Origin: Clostridium liquoris
Lineage (GTDB): Bacteria > Bacillota > Clostridia > Clostridiales > Clostridiaceae
Assembly: GCF_002995785.1 (NCBI RefSeq)
Contig: NZ_PVXO01000047.1
Location: forward strand, 1 to 64,000
DNA: 64,000 nucleotides
Direction of reading: 5' to 3'
This document shows positions 10,430 through 19,147 of this stretch, one piece after another; position 1 is the stretch's first letter; each line of letters starts with the position of its first letter. The position numbers and the translations under genes are program-made. The notes below the pieces were generated by a model. That model was not told the origin of the DNA. It was given only the letters and a program-made list of their open reading frames with translations, and did not search any database.

Positions 10430-11203
10430 TTATTTAATTATTTCCTTAAGTGGTTTTATTTGAATGCCGTCTTCCTCAAGCCTTTCTCTTATAAGCTTAA
10501 CAAAATCTACTGCCTCTGGATTATCTCCATGAACACATATTGAATCTGCTTTTATATCTATTTCTTCCCCTGTAATAGCCTTTACCTTTCCATACTTAAC
10601 CATAGACTTCACTCTTTCTATGGCCGAATCCTTATCATGTATCACTGATCCAGGAAGCTTTCTGGAAACTAATGTCCCATTAGAATTATAGGCTCTATCT
10701 GCAAAAACTTCTTCTGCAACTTTAAGCCCTGCTTCTTTTCCTGCCTTCACCATTTGGCTTCCTGCAAGGGCAAGTAAAATGATATCCTTATCTACCTGAT
10801 ATATTCCTTTAGCTATTTCCAATGATAATTTATAATCTATCGCTGCCATATTATAAAATGCCCCATGAAGCTTTACATGTTGAACTTCTATCCCTTTAGC
10901 TCTAGCAAAAGCTTGAAGTGCTCCTAATTGATAAATTACATAATTTCTTCCCTCCTCAGGAGTTATATCCATTTTTCTTCTACCAAAGCCTAACAAATCA
11001 GGGAATCCAGGATGGGCCCCTATACCTAATCCATTTTTAGCTCCTATATCTATTGTTTTTTCCATAACCATTGGATCTCCTGCATGCCATCCACAACCTA
11101 TATTTGCTGAAGAAACATATTTTAGCACCTCTTCATCCATACCTATTTTGTAGCTTCCAAAGCTTTCCCCAAGATCACTATTTAAGTCAACCATATTTCT
11201 CAT
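10430..11203 (-). CDS. pxpA: 5-oxoprolinase subunit A (PxpA, LamB/YcsF family)
   Basis: This 257-residue LamB/YcsF-family protein starts with the diagnostic [12 protein letters not shown]. It carries [16 protein letters not shown] and VKLHGAFYN, the conserved polar residues of this deacetylase-like barrel. It is the first gene of the pxpA-carrier-pxpB-pxpC operon for converting pyroglutamate, a spontaneous glutamine/glutamate breakdown product, into glutamate. AAGGAGGG precedes the ATG by six bases. In a glutamate-fermenting organism this would feed the glutamate pool used by the nearby GdhA. Confidence 0.93.
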   Translation of the reverse strand: MRNMVDLNSDLGESFGSYKIGMDEEVLKYVSSANIGCGWHAGDPMVMEKTIDIGAKNGLGIGAHPGFPDLLGFGRRKMDITPEEGRNYVIYQLGALQAFARAKGIEVQHVKLHGAFYNMAAIDYKLSLEIAKGIYQVDKDIILLALAGSQMVKAGKEAGLKVAEEVFADRAYNSNGTLVSRKLPGSVIHDKDSAIERVKSMVKYGKVKAITGEEIDIKADSICVHGDNPEAVDFVKLIRERLEEDGIQIKPLKEIIK

Positions 11204-11311
11204 AAAAAGCCCTCCTTAAATTCAATTTTAGTAATCATGTAACTAATTACTCATATTTCTATAATTCTATATTTATTCCACTTTTCCTTTAATTTACATT
11301 AATAAATAATA

Positions 11312-11350
11312 AAACAGGTACTACATAATTTTCTTATATAGTACCTGTTT
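11312..11350. terminator. terminator between phosphohexomutase and pxpA
   Basis: AAACAGGTACTA at 11312-11323 pairs with TAGTACCTGTTT at 11339-11350, a 12-base perfect stem. On the minus strand a T-rich run follows, ending transcription from the mutase gene upstream of pxpA. Confidence 0.8.
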
Positions 11351-11376
11351 ACATATATTAAGATAATAATTTAATT

Positions 11377-13101
11377 CTATTCTACTGAATTTAATTTACC
11401 CATAATTACCTTTTCCATTACTTTTAATTTGTTTTGGGCTTCTTCTAATGTTTTTGCTTTAGAATACATATAAATTTTTATTTTAGGCTCAGTACCAGAA
11501 GGTCTTACTGCATACCATGCTTCATCATCTAATATAAATTTAAGTACATTGGATTTTGGAATTTCACTATCACTTTCTGTGTTAGAAGTTAAATCATATT
11601 CCTTTCCTTCTTCTAAATCTATATATTTTATTAACTTAGCTTTCCCTATTTGTTTAGGGAATTCCTTTCTGTAAACCTCCATCATTCTTTCTATTCTCTG
11701 TTGTCCTTCTATCCCTTCAAGTACTACAGAAATAAGCTTTTCTCTATAATATCCTAATTCCTCATAGGTTTCATTTAAAACATCTATTAATGATTTTCCT
11801 AAGGTTTTGTAGTAAGCTGCTGCTTCACATAAAAGCATGGAAGATATAACTGCATCCTTATCTCTTACAAAATCTCCAGCCACATATCCTATACTTTCTT
11901 CATAACCAAATATAAACTTATATTCCCCAGTTTTTTCAAATTCATTTTCTTTTCCGCATATATTCTTAAATCCAGTTAAGGTTTCAAATGTCTTTACCCC
12001 ATACTTTTCTCCTATTGCCTTGCCCATATCCCCTGTAACTATAGATTTAATTATTGCTCCGTTTTTTGGTAATGTGCCCTTTTCTTTTTTACTTTCTAAT
12101 ATATATCTAATCAATATAGCTCCAGTTTGATTTCCATTAAAGGATACGTATTTTCCATTTTTATCCCTAACCATTATAGCCAGTCTATCACAATCTGGAT
12201 CTGTAGCTATTAAAAGTTCTGCTCCAACTTTTTTCCCTAAATTCTCAGCATATTTAAATGCCTTTGTATCTTCTGGATTAGGATAACCCACTGTAGTAAA
12301 GTCTGGATCTGGATTTTCCTGCTCTGGCACTACAATAATATTTGTAAATCCTCTTTCTTTTAACACTCTTCTTACTGGTATGTTACCGGTTCCATTTAAA
12401 GGAGTGTATACTATTTTTACATCCTTGTCTATATCATCTCTAAGACTTAATCCTTTTACTTTTGCTATATATTCATCATCTATTTCTTTACCTATTATTT
12501 GGAGAAGTCCCTTTTTCTTTGCTTCTTCTTCAGAAATCTTTTTAATCTCATCAAAGCTTTTTATATTTTCTATTTTTTCAAGTATTGGATCTGCAATACT
12601 TGAAAGTATTTGAGCACCATCTTCCCAATAAACCTTATATCCATTATATTCCCTAGGATTATGGCTAGCAGTTACCACTATACCTGAAATAGTTTTAAGT
12701 CTCCTTACTGTATATGATAACTCTGGAGTTGGTCTTAAACTTTCAAAAAGATAAGCTTTTATTCCATTAGCTGCTAAAACTAGAGCCGCAGTTTGAGCAA
12801 ACTTATAAGAATGGTGTCTGCAATCATAAGCTATAGCTACTCCTCTTTCCATAGCTGCTTTCCCTTGTTCTATTATAAAATTTGCAAGTCCCTGAGTTGT
12901 TTTAGCTATTATGTATTTATTCATCCTATTAGTTCCTGCTGCAATTTTCCCTCTAAGTCCTGCCGTACCAAATTCCAAATTTCTATAAAATCTATCTTCT
13001 ATTTCTTTAGGATTGTCCTTTATACTTTTTAATTCTTCTCTAGTTTCCTTATCAAAATATTCATTGTTTAGCCATTCTTCATAAACTTTCATATAATCCA
13101 T
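11377..13101 (-). CDS. phosphoglucomutase / phosphomannomutase
   Basis: This 574-residue alpha-D-phosphohexomutase interconverts the 1- and 6-phosphates of glucose or mannose. The phosphoserine Ser146 sits in TASHNPREYNGYK, a metal-binding loop reads TDPDCDR near residue 303, the sugar-recognition loop is GYEESIGY and the phosphate-binding loop RPSGTEPKIK. Length and motifs match the long PgcA-type enzymes of Firmicutes. The ATG at 13101 has AAAGGGG upstream. It is probably monocistronic. Confidence 0.92.
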   Translation of the reverse strand: MDYMKVYEEWLNNEYFDKETREELKSIKDNPKEIEDRFYRNLEFGTAGLRGKIAAGTNRMNKYIIAKTTQGLANFIIEQGKAAMERGVAIAYDCRHHSYKFAQTAALVLAANGIKAYLFESLRPTPELSYTVRRLKTISGIVVTASHNPREYNGYKVYWEDGAQILSSIADPILEKIENIKSFDEIKKISEEEAKKKGLLQIIGKEIDDEYIAKVKGLSLRDDIDKDVKIVYTPLNGTGNIPVRRVLKERGFTNIIVVPEQENPDPDFTTVGYPNPEDTKAFKYAENLGKKVGAELLIATDPDCDRLAIMVRDKNGKYVSFNGNQTGAILIRYILESKKEKGTLPKNGAIIKSIVTGDMGKAIGEKYGVKTFETLTGFKNICGKENEFEKTGEYKFIFGYEESIGYVAGDFVRDKDAVISSMLLCEAAAYYKTLGKSLIDVLNETYEELGYYREKLISVVLEGIEGQQRIERMMEVYRKEFPKQIGKAKLIKYIDLEEGKEYDLTSNTESDSEIPKSNVLKFILDDEAWYAVRPSGTEPKIKIYMYSKAKTLEEAQNKLKVMEKVIMGKLNSVE

Positions 13102-13193
13102 AAAATTATCCCCTTTCCAATTACTATGTAATATATTTATTGTATCAAATTTTATGATAATATATTAGTAGTTTTAATATCTTTCTATAAAAA

Positions 13194-13212
13194 TGCACCT
13201 CATTTGAGGTGC
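13194..13212 (-). terminator. terminator after small membrane protein gene
   Basis: The perfect stem GCACCTCA/TGAGGTGC with a 2-base loop is followed on the minus strand by ATTTTTAT. It would end transcription from the suf pair and the small gene at 13239-13493. Confidence 0.7.
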
Positions 13213-13238
13213 ACTTTAAAAGAAATATAGCTTCTTTT

Positions 13239-13493
13239 TTATTTTTTTAATACATAAGTATAATAAAGTATATTCATAATTTGAAATATAGATAATATAG
13301 CAGTAAACAAATTTAATTTGCTGCTATACATCTTATCTTTAACAAAGATCACAGTATACGGAATAACAATGAGTACACTAATAACTGTTAATATTAACCT
13401 ACCAGCAGAATTTACTGGTAAACTTTTACCAACTATTGTAAGCAAAGTTATTGCTACAAACATCATATTAACTAAGGATTGCTTATTCTTCAT
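13239..13493 (-). CDS. small three-helix membrane protein, unknown
   Basis: I do not recognise this 84-residue protein. It has about three hydrophobic segments (roughly 8-25, 32-50 and 60-80), with charged residues KDK in the 52-55 loop, and no cysteine. An AAAGGAAAG-type ribosome site precedes the ATG. It lies about 50 bases after the SufB-like gene in the same direction and before a terminator, so it may be a third member of that unit, but nothing in the sequence ties it to Fe-S chemistry. Confidence 0.6.
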   Translation of the reverse strand: MKNKQSLVNMMFVAITLLTIVGKSLPVNSAGRLILTVISVLIVIPYTVIFVKDKMYSSKLNLFTAILSIFQIMNILYYTYVLKK

Positions 13494-13540
13494 TTCACTT
13501 TCCTTTCCACTAAGCTTTATAGCTTAATTGCTAAAAGTAT

Positions 13541-14461
13541 TTATCTTAAGAAACCTTTTAAAATAGTATCCTCTGCTTCTTTTTCAGTTAGTCCTAATGA
13601 CATAAGCTTCATAAGCTGATCATTAGCAATTTTTCCAATTGCCGCTTCATGTATTAATTCTGCTTCATTATGTTCTGCAGAAATAGATGGAATTGAATTA
13701 ACTTTAGCATTCCCCATAATTATAGAATCACACTGTACGTGTCCTCTACATTTATTTTTACCAGCTACATTGAAATAAAATACTTGTTTTGAATCCGCCT
13801 TTGCAACAGAACGAGAAATTACTTGGGCTGTTGCATTTTCCCCATTCATTTCTATATTTATATGTGATTCTGCATCTTGGTTATAATCTGTAAGCATTCT
13901 TTCTGTTATAACAAGATTTGCTTCTTTTCCTAGATATATTTCTGTTTCTCTTTTTGTGCTATCTACCCCTCTTATCTGTATAAGTTCCATCTCAACCTTT
14001 CCTCCCTCTTCTACATGGAGGATAGTTTTAGAATTGAATACCTTTTTCCCTTGTCCTTCACCTTCAGCGTAGTGTTTTTCTATGTATTTTAATTTAGCTC
14101 CTTTTCTTACAAAGAACTCATGAACTCCATCATGTTGAGTTTTTGAGTGTCCAGGATTATGTATTCCACAACCTGCTATTACATCTACGTCTGAACCTTC
14201 CCCTATTTCAAAGGTATTATACACTAAATCATGAATACCTTCCTGAGTTAGTATTACAGGTATATGTACGCTTTCGCCCTTAGTATTTGGTTTAACAATT
14301 ACATCTATTCCACTTTTGTCAGTTTTATTTACTATGTTAATATTAGGAGAAATACTTCTATCAAACTTTTCTCCATCTTTTCTTATATTATGTGCTCCGC
14401 CAAATATATCTTTTACGTTATCTATAATATTTAATATCTTTTCTTCTACAGAACCTAGCAT
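13541..14461 (-). CDS. SufB/SufD-like Fe-S scaffold, short form
   Basis: This 306-residue SufB/SufD-family beta-helix protein is much shorter than E. coli SufB (about 495). The C-terminal core is retained. Cys244 in VQCDSIIMG and Glu272 in IHEAAIGKI correspond to the SufB Cys405/Glu434 pair implicated in cluster assembly. With SufC immediately upstream and no SufD, SufS or SufU in the neighbourhood, it fits the minimal SufBC-type (SMS) machinery proposed as an ancestral Fe-S system. GGAGGAG precedes the ATG, 2 bases after the sufC stop. Which Fe-S proteins it matures is unknown. Confidence 0.85.
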   Translation of the reverse strand: MLGSVEEKILNIIDNVKDIFGGAHNIRKDGEKFDRSISPNINIVNKTDKSGIDVIVKPNTKGESVHIPVILTQEGIHDLVYNTFEIGEGSDVDVIAGCGIHNPGHSKTQHDGVHEFFVRKGAKLKYIEKHYAEGEGQGKKVFNSKTILHVEEGGKVEMELIQIRGVDSTKRETEIYLGKEANLVITERMLTDYNQDAESHINIEMNGENATAQVISRSVAKADSKQVFYFNVAGKNKCRGHVQCDSIIMGNAKVNSIPSISAEHNEAELIHEAAIGKIANDQLMKLMSLGLTEKEAEDTILKGFLR

Positions 14462-14463
14462 GC

Positions 14464-15198
14464 CTATCTCCTCCTACCGCAAACTGCATTACATCCGCAA
14501 GCTGAATCTGAAACTATCTGAGATAAGATATTATCTTTTGTTGTTCTCTCTTTTACCTTACCATCAGCTATAACTATTACTTCATCAGCAAGTTCAATTA
14601 TTCTTTCTTGATGAGAAATTATAACAAGAGTTACTTTGCTTTCTTCATGAAGCTTTTTAAATGTTTCTACAAGCTTTTGGAAACTCCATAAATCGATTCC
14701 CGCTTCTGGTTCATCAAAAACCGCTAATTTTAACTTTCTTGCTAAAATTGTAGCAATTTCTATTCTCTTTAACTCTCCACCAGAGAGACTATTATTTATT
14801 TCTCTCTCCATATAATCTTGAGGACATAATCCCACATCTATTAACAATTTGCACAAATCTACATCCATGTTATCATCAGCCTTTGCAGCTAATTCTAAAA
14901 GTTCCCTTACCTTTAAGCCTTTAAATCTTGGAGGCTGTTGAAAAGCATATCCTATACCTAGTTTTGCCCTTTTAGTTATATCCATATTTGTTATATCATT
15001 ATTGTCAAAAATAATTTTTCCTGAAGTAGGTTTTCTAATTCCCATTAAAAGTTTTGATAATGTAGTTTTCCCCCCTCCATTTGGACCAGTTATAACATAA
15101 ATCTTATTTTCCCTAAGCTCCAAATTTATATCATCTAATATAGTAATTTCTTTACCATTTTCATCTACCTTTAGAGATACATTTTGAAATTCCAACAT
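14464..15198 (-). CDS. sufC: SufC-like Fe-S assembly ATPase
   Basis: This 244-residue ABC-type ATPase without membrane partners has Walker A GPNGGGKTT at 38-46, signature LSGGELKR, Walker B AVFDEPEAGID and a switch His in VIISHQ. The PEAGID sequence after Walker B is typical of SufC relatives in short two-gene systems. The C-terminus carries a Cys-rich tail (CGCNAVCGRRR), which standard SufC lacks and which could bind iron or a cluster (inference). It is coupled to the downstream SufB-like gene, and AAGGGAT precedes its ATG. Confidence 0.88.
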   Translation of the reverse strand: MLEFQNVSLKVDENGKEITILDDINLELRENKIYVITGPNGGGKTTLSKLLMGIRKPTSGKIIFDNNDITNMDITKRAKLGIGYAFQQPPRFKGLKVRELLELAAKADDNMDVDLCKLLIDVGLCPQDYMEREINNSLSGGELKRIEIATILARKLKLAVFDEPEAGIDLWSFQKLVETFKKLHEESKVTLVIISHQERIIELADEVIVIADGKVKERTTKDNILSQIVSDSACGCNAVCGRRR

Positions 15199-15310
15199 TA
15201 CTTTATCCCTTCTTTCTATAATTCTGTTGTCTTACTGTAAACATTTCAAAGTCAATTTTACCACATCTAAAGTATTAAAAAAAGGTGTAAAGAAATTCAA
15301 TAAAATTTGA

Positions 15311-16642
15311 TTAACTGTTGAATTTTTTTGCAATACACCTATTGTATTTTTTTAAATAAATCATAAACACAATAAAATAATTAAGAAATAACGATATAAA
15401 TATACCGTATATTTGAATTTTTAAAATATATATAAAAAAACACATAAGAAATAATGATAGAAAATTTACTTTCGCTGTATTAAATAAAACAAATTTACTT
15501 TCATTCAATGATTGTAAAGAATATTTATAAATGGTGCAAAAAGGATTGAATATATTAGATATAATTATATATATTAATAAGTTACTAGCAAGTAAAATTA
15601 CCTTTTCATCATTAGTAATTAATTTAGGCAAATAGTCTCTAAATATTAGAAATAAAATAGATAAAAATAAATATATACTCATGGATATTAATATGCTTAA
15701 TTTAGGGATATTAGTTAATGATTCTTCATTATTTGATCCATTATTCTGGCTAATTAAAGTAAGTGTTGCCGAGCCGTACATATACATAGGAATTAATATA
15801 ATATTCATTAATTGTGTAAGTATTAGATATGTTGATAATTCAATTACTCCAATTCTGGATATAATAGCATTGGTTGCAATAATAAAAATGCTTCCTTCTA
15901 ATACCTCTTGTCCCATTAATGGAATGCTTTCTTTTATATTGTTCTTAATTTTAAATTTATAAATATTTATCTTTTTATAATTAAACTGTATATATTTTCT
16001 ACATATACATATATAAAATAACAAATTTATGATTAATGATAAAATTGTTGCAATGGCTGCTCCTTTAATCTCTAACTTTGGGAGTCCCAAATTTCCAAAT
16101 ATGAGACCATAATCTAATATTAAATTTATTATAGAAGAACCAGTTGAACCTATTAAAATCCACTTAGTTATTTTTTTAATTTTAAATAAAGCTGAAAAGC
16201 TAAACAATAATAATTGAATAATTATATAAACACCCATTATATTTAAATAGGTTACAGCTTCATCCAATATCTTCCCCTTAAATCCATATAAAAGTGTTAA
16301 TAATGGATTTTTAAATAAAACTATTATAATAAAAAAAATTAAACCTATTAATATGTTAAGTATTAAACATGAAATAAATTCATCTTGAAAATCTACATTA
16401 TCATCTTTTCCTAAAGACTTTGCTCCATTAATATTAAATACTACAGATGTAAATCCTAAAACACCTGCTAGCAATGATAGCAATGATGAAATAACTCCTA
16501 CTGCACTATATGCCAATATAGATATCCTTCCTACCATAGCTTGATCAGTAAAACCTATAATTAATCCTGCCATTGATTGAATTATTAATGGTACCGCAAT
16601 ATTATTTAATTCTTTTGTTTCATTACTAATTAACTTTTTCAT
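15311..16642 (-). CDS. MATE-family multidrug/sodium antiporter
   Basis: This is a 443-residue membrane protein with about twelve hydrophobic segments in two homologous halves, of the MATE/MatE (MOP superfamily) type. The N-terminus contains VPLIIQSMAGLIIGFTDQAMVGR, the hallmark helix-1 region. The upstream GTG at 16651 is less likely than the ATG at 16642, which has GGAAAG eight bases before it. Local AT content is higher than in neighbouring operons. The start overlaps the end of a 31-codon ORF, which may couple its translation. The substrate is unknown; MATE proteins export drugs and metabolites, and some are coupled to peptide pathways. Confidence 0.85.
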   Translation of the reverse strand: MKKLISNETKELNNIAVPLIIQSMAGLIIGFTDQAMVGRISILAYSAVGVISSLLSLLAGVLGFTSVVFNINGAKSLGKDDNVDFQDEFISCLILNILIGLIFFIIIVLFKNPLLTLLYGFKGKILDEAVTYLNIMGVYIIIQLLLFSFSALFKIKKITKWILIGSTGSSIINLILDYGLIFGNLGLPKLEIKGAAIATILSLIINLLFYICICRKYIQFNYKKINIYKFKIKNNIKESIPLMGQEVLEGSIFIIATNAIISRIGVIELSTYLILTQLMNIILIPMYMYGSATLTLISQNNGSNNEESLTNIPKLSILISMSIYLFLSILFLIFRDYLPKLITNDEKVILLASNLLIYIIISNIFNPFCTIYKYSLQSLNESKFVLFNTAKVNFLSLFLMCFFIYILKIQIYGIFISLFLNYFIVFMIYLKKYNRCIAKKFNS

Positions 16643-16721
16643 AACTAACACTTTCCGCTATACCTAAAGGTTCAACTTCTTGTGCTTTTACCGCACCATC
16701 TTTTTTAACCAAAGTAAGCAT
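16626..16721 (-). CDS. 31-residue peptide ORF overlapping the MATE gene start
   Basis: The ATG at 16719-16721 opens a 31-codon frame ending in TAG at 16626-16628, overlapping the MATE gene by 17 bases in another frame. The peptide begins MLTLVKKDGAVKAQ, has no Cys, and ends in SVSYEKVN. The ribosome site is weak (GGATAG). It could be a translational-coupling leader or a small exported peptide handled by the transporter; I do not recognise a family, and chance cannot be excluded. Confidence 0.35.
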   Translation of the reverse strand: MLTLVKKDGAVKAQEVEPLGIAESVSYEKVN

Positions 16722-16932
16722 TTTAATCTATCCAATCTAAATGGACTTATATATAAATTATATCAAAAGTTGGCATAACAAAATAGTTTTATATAAAGTC
16801 TTCATACATAGTACTTGTTACATTGCTAGCCATTAAATAAATGGAATTAAAAACATGGTATGATTATTTTTATATCGGTGCATTTAAAAATTATAGGTAT
16901 TACTACATTTCCGCATGTAAAAACAACTATGT

Positions 16933-17562
16933 ATGAATTGTAAAGAAGAAATTAAGAAAATTTTAGATTACCTAAATGGGTTTGAGCTTATTGAGATAAG
17001 CAGTAAAAAAGCCATGAAAATCGGATTTAATCATAGCGAAATTAATAATATTAATTTTGGTCAAAGTCGAGAGGATCGTGCTAGTGATATAAATAGTGAT
17101 ATAAATATTGCAAGAGTGTTAACAATACAATTTCTCGATAATAAAACTTTAGAAATCGTTCCGTATTATCATACTACAACTTTTAAAGGAAATAAGACTT
17201 ACATTAAAGATTACACTGTAGTTAAATATTATAAAATAAATAATGGTAGTATTGACTTTAATTATATTGAAAAAATTATAAACGGGAGTGCCTCCCTAAA
17301 CATACATTTCAAATATAATACTGAATTAATTATTCACCCTATGAGAGATGATTTTAAGATACCTTCTATAATCAGCATTGATATTATTGTTAATGATAAA
17401 TGTGTATATACTGATAGATTGGAATACATTCCAGATCCAAATATGAAGCTTTTGGGTAAATATGTGGTTAAATTTTCAGATGATTATTTTAAAAAAGGCA
17501 TTAAAGATGCAACTATAATTATAAAATTCAACAATAAAAATAGCACAGTATTTTTAAGTTAA
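16933..17562 (+). CDS. hypothetical protein, 209 residues
   Basis: I do not recognise this protein. It is soluble, Lys/Asn/Ile-rich, with predicted beta-rich character (alternating hydrophobic and polar residues), no signal peptide, no membrane segment and only two cysteines. The ribosome site upstream of the ATG is poor. It lies alone in an AT-rich, gene-poor patch next to an IS66 fragment and runs opposite to the genes on both sides, which suggests acquired DNA. Confidence 0.55.
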   Translation: MNCKEEIKKILDYLNGFELIEISSKKAMKIGFNHSEINNINFGQSREDRASDINSDINIARVLTIQFLDNKTLEIVPYYHTTTFKGNKTYIKDYTVVKYYKINNGSIDFNYIEKIINGSASLNIHFKYNTELIIHPMRDDFKIPSIISIDIIVNDKCVYTDRLEYIPDPNMKLLGKYVVKFSDDYFKKGIKDATIIIKFNNKNSTVFLS

Positions 17563-17632
17563 ATGTAGCTATTCAGCTATTAAAATAACCCGAATTTACT
17601 GCTATTATCAAATTATTAAAACACTATAATTT

Positions 17633-17789
17633 CAAGTGCAAACACTTTCTAAAAAGAATAAGGTTTTGAATAATCGTATAAAATCATTGGAAAGTCAACA
17701 AAAGCAGTGGTAATAGCAATAAGCCTCCATCGTCAGATAGTTTTAAAAAGAAAACCAAAAATTTAAAAATCTATAGTGCAGAAAAGTAA
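17633..17789 (+). pseudogene. IS66-family TnpC N-terminal remnant, frameshifted
   Basis: Two adjacent reading frames give a coiled-coil segment ending NNRIKSLESQQKQ, then, after a frameshift, NSNKPPSSDSFKKK. The order LEAR-type coiled coil followed by NSSKPPSSDG is the signature N-terminus of IS66 TnpC transposases. Only about 50 codons remain and both frames hit stops, so it is a decayed fragment. The remaining 17790-18082 shows no gene. Confidence 0.75.
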
Positions 17790-17927
17790 GGTAATCTAAA
17801 TAAAAAGGAAAAATTGCAATGAGTTTTGTAATGCAATTTATGGGGACATTAATAGTTAAAAATATTATTAAAGATTATGAGCAGTAATAATAGAGAGATG
17901 TATATTAATTTAATTCGTTTAGATTTT

Positions 17928-17973
17928 TTAATGAACTTACTCCATCCCCTTGTTGTCGGAGTAAGTTCATTAA
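17928..17973. repeat. 16-bp perfect inverted repeat
   Basis: TTAATGAACTTACTCC at 17928-17943 is the exact inverse of GGAGTAAGTTCATTAA at 17958-17973, with a 14-base loop. A T-run lies before rather than after the plus-strand stem. It could be a terminator of unusual form or a mobile-element relic near the IS66 fragment. Confidence 0.6.
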
Positions 17974-18082
17974 ATATATTCATTCATGCGAAATTAGAAT
18001 TATAGTGTTATTGTTATTTATAATAATACAAAATATTAGTTTAGTTCTTTTAACTAATTAACCTAAAACTTAGAAAGTTAAT

Positions 18083-19045
18083 TTAATTATTTTGGCTTAC
18101 TATGCCAAATTCAAATCCTTGAGATTTTAAATATTCAATAATATCTGGCAGAGCTTCTACAGTAGTTTCTTTTGTAGCTGAATCATGCATTAATATAACT
18201 ATCTTATTATGCTTTTCAGCGTCATTTTTTACATTATTTATTAATTCCTCTTTTGGTACATTTAACCTTCTTGCATCTCCATTTTCTACATTCCAATCAA
18301 TAGATTTAAATCCTGCTTCCTGCAAAGCATTTTTATAACTTTTATGATTAAAAGATCCTCCTGGAAATCTAACTAAATTTGTTTTAAAATCCTGTCCCAA
18401 TACTTCTTTAATAGCATAATCGCATTTTCTTACATCATCTACAAAAGCATCAGGAGTATAATTCCCATAATATTTTATTCTGTGACTATAGGTATGGTTT
18501 CCTATAGAATTTCCTAATACAACCTCTCTTTTTAAATATTCTGGATAGTTTTTAGCTGAAGTTCCTAATACAAAAAATGTTGCTTTTATATTATATTTCT
18601 CTAATATATCTAGTATTTTAGGCGTATAAGGGCTTGGACCATCATCAAAGGTTAAAAAAGCTATTTTCCTTTTATCTTCTTTATTCCATATTTCATTAAC
18701 AGTCATTACAATTCCATTATTCGAATTCTTATTATCTTTAGCCTGGTTATTTATATTATTAGAATTATTTTTATCATTATTTAAATTATCATTAATATTC
18801 TTGTCCATTTTACTTTCTTGATTATTTTTATTATTTTGTACATCTTCTTTTGATACTGCATAGGTTGTACTAATTTTGTTTTTAGCCAGAGCGTTTCTTT
18901 TATTTATTATATTTTTTATACCTATAAAAAAAGTTAAAAATATAACGGATGTAAATAAAACCATTCTTATAGTTCTTTTTCTTCTCCTTTTGCTTCTTTT
19001 ACTTTCCAATGCAGAGTTTAGCTGGTAGTTTGTCATGTTTCTCAT
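18083..19045 (-). CDS. polysaccharide deacetylase, membrane-anchored
   Basis: This NodB-fold deacetylase of about 320 residues has a Lys/Arg-rich N-terminus, one membrane segment (roughly residues 26-44) and a long Asn/Lys/Asp-rich linker. The catalytic domain carries LTFDDGPSPYTPKIL (catalytic Asp and metal Asp), HTYSH (metal His pair) and RFPGGSF. It should act outside the cell on peptidoglycan or another N-acetylated glycan. The ATG at 19045, with AGGTGA upstream, is chosen over a GTG at 19057. Confidence 0.88.
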   Translation of the reverse strand: MRNMTNYQLNSALESKRSKRRRKRTIRMVLFTSVIFLTFFIGIKNIINKRNALAKNKISTTYAVSKEDVQNNKNNQESKMDKNINDNLNNDKNNSNNINNQAKDNKNSNNGIVMTVNEIWNKEDKRKIAFLTFDDGPSPYTPKILDILEKYNIKATFFVLGTSAKNYPEYLKREVVLGNSIGNHTYSHRIKYYGNYTPDAFVDDVRKCDYAIKEVLGQDFKTNLVRFPGGSFNHKSYKNALQEAGFKSIDWNVENGDARRLNVPKEELINNVKNDAEKHNKIVILMHDSATKETTVEALPDIIEYLKSQGFEFGIVSQNN

Positions 19046-19147
19046 ATAAAGCTTCACCTGTTTCTTAATATTTTATATGTTTATTTTACTACATCTATAT
19101 ACAAAAATGTTTACAAATCTACAACAAATTGATTACATTTTACATTT

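Noticed and set aside
17818-17886. 22-codon ORF MSFVMQFMGTL in the accessory patch
   Set aside because: No ribosome site and no protein-like features beyond length; probably chance.
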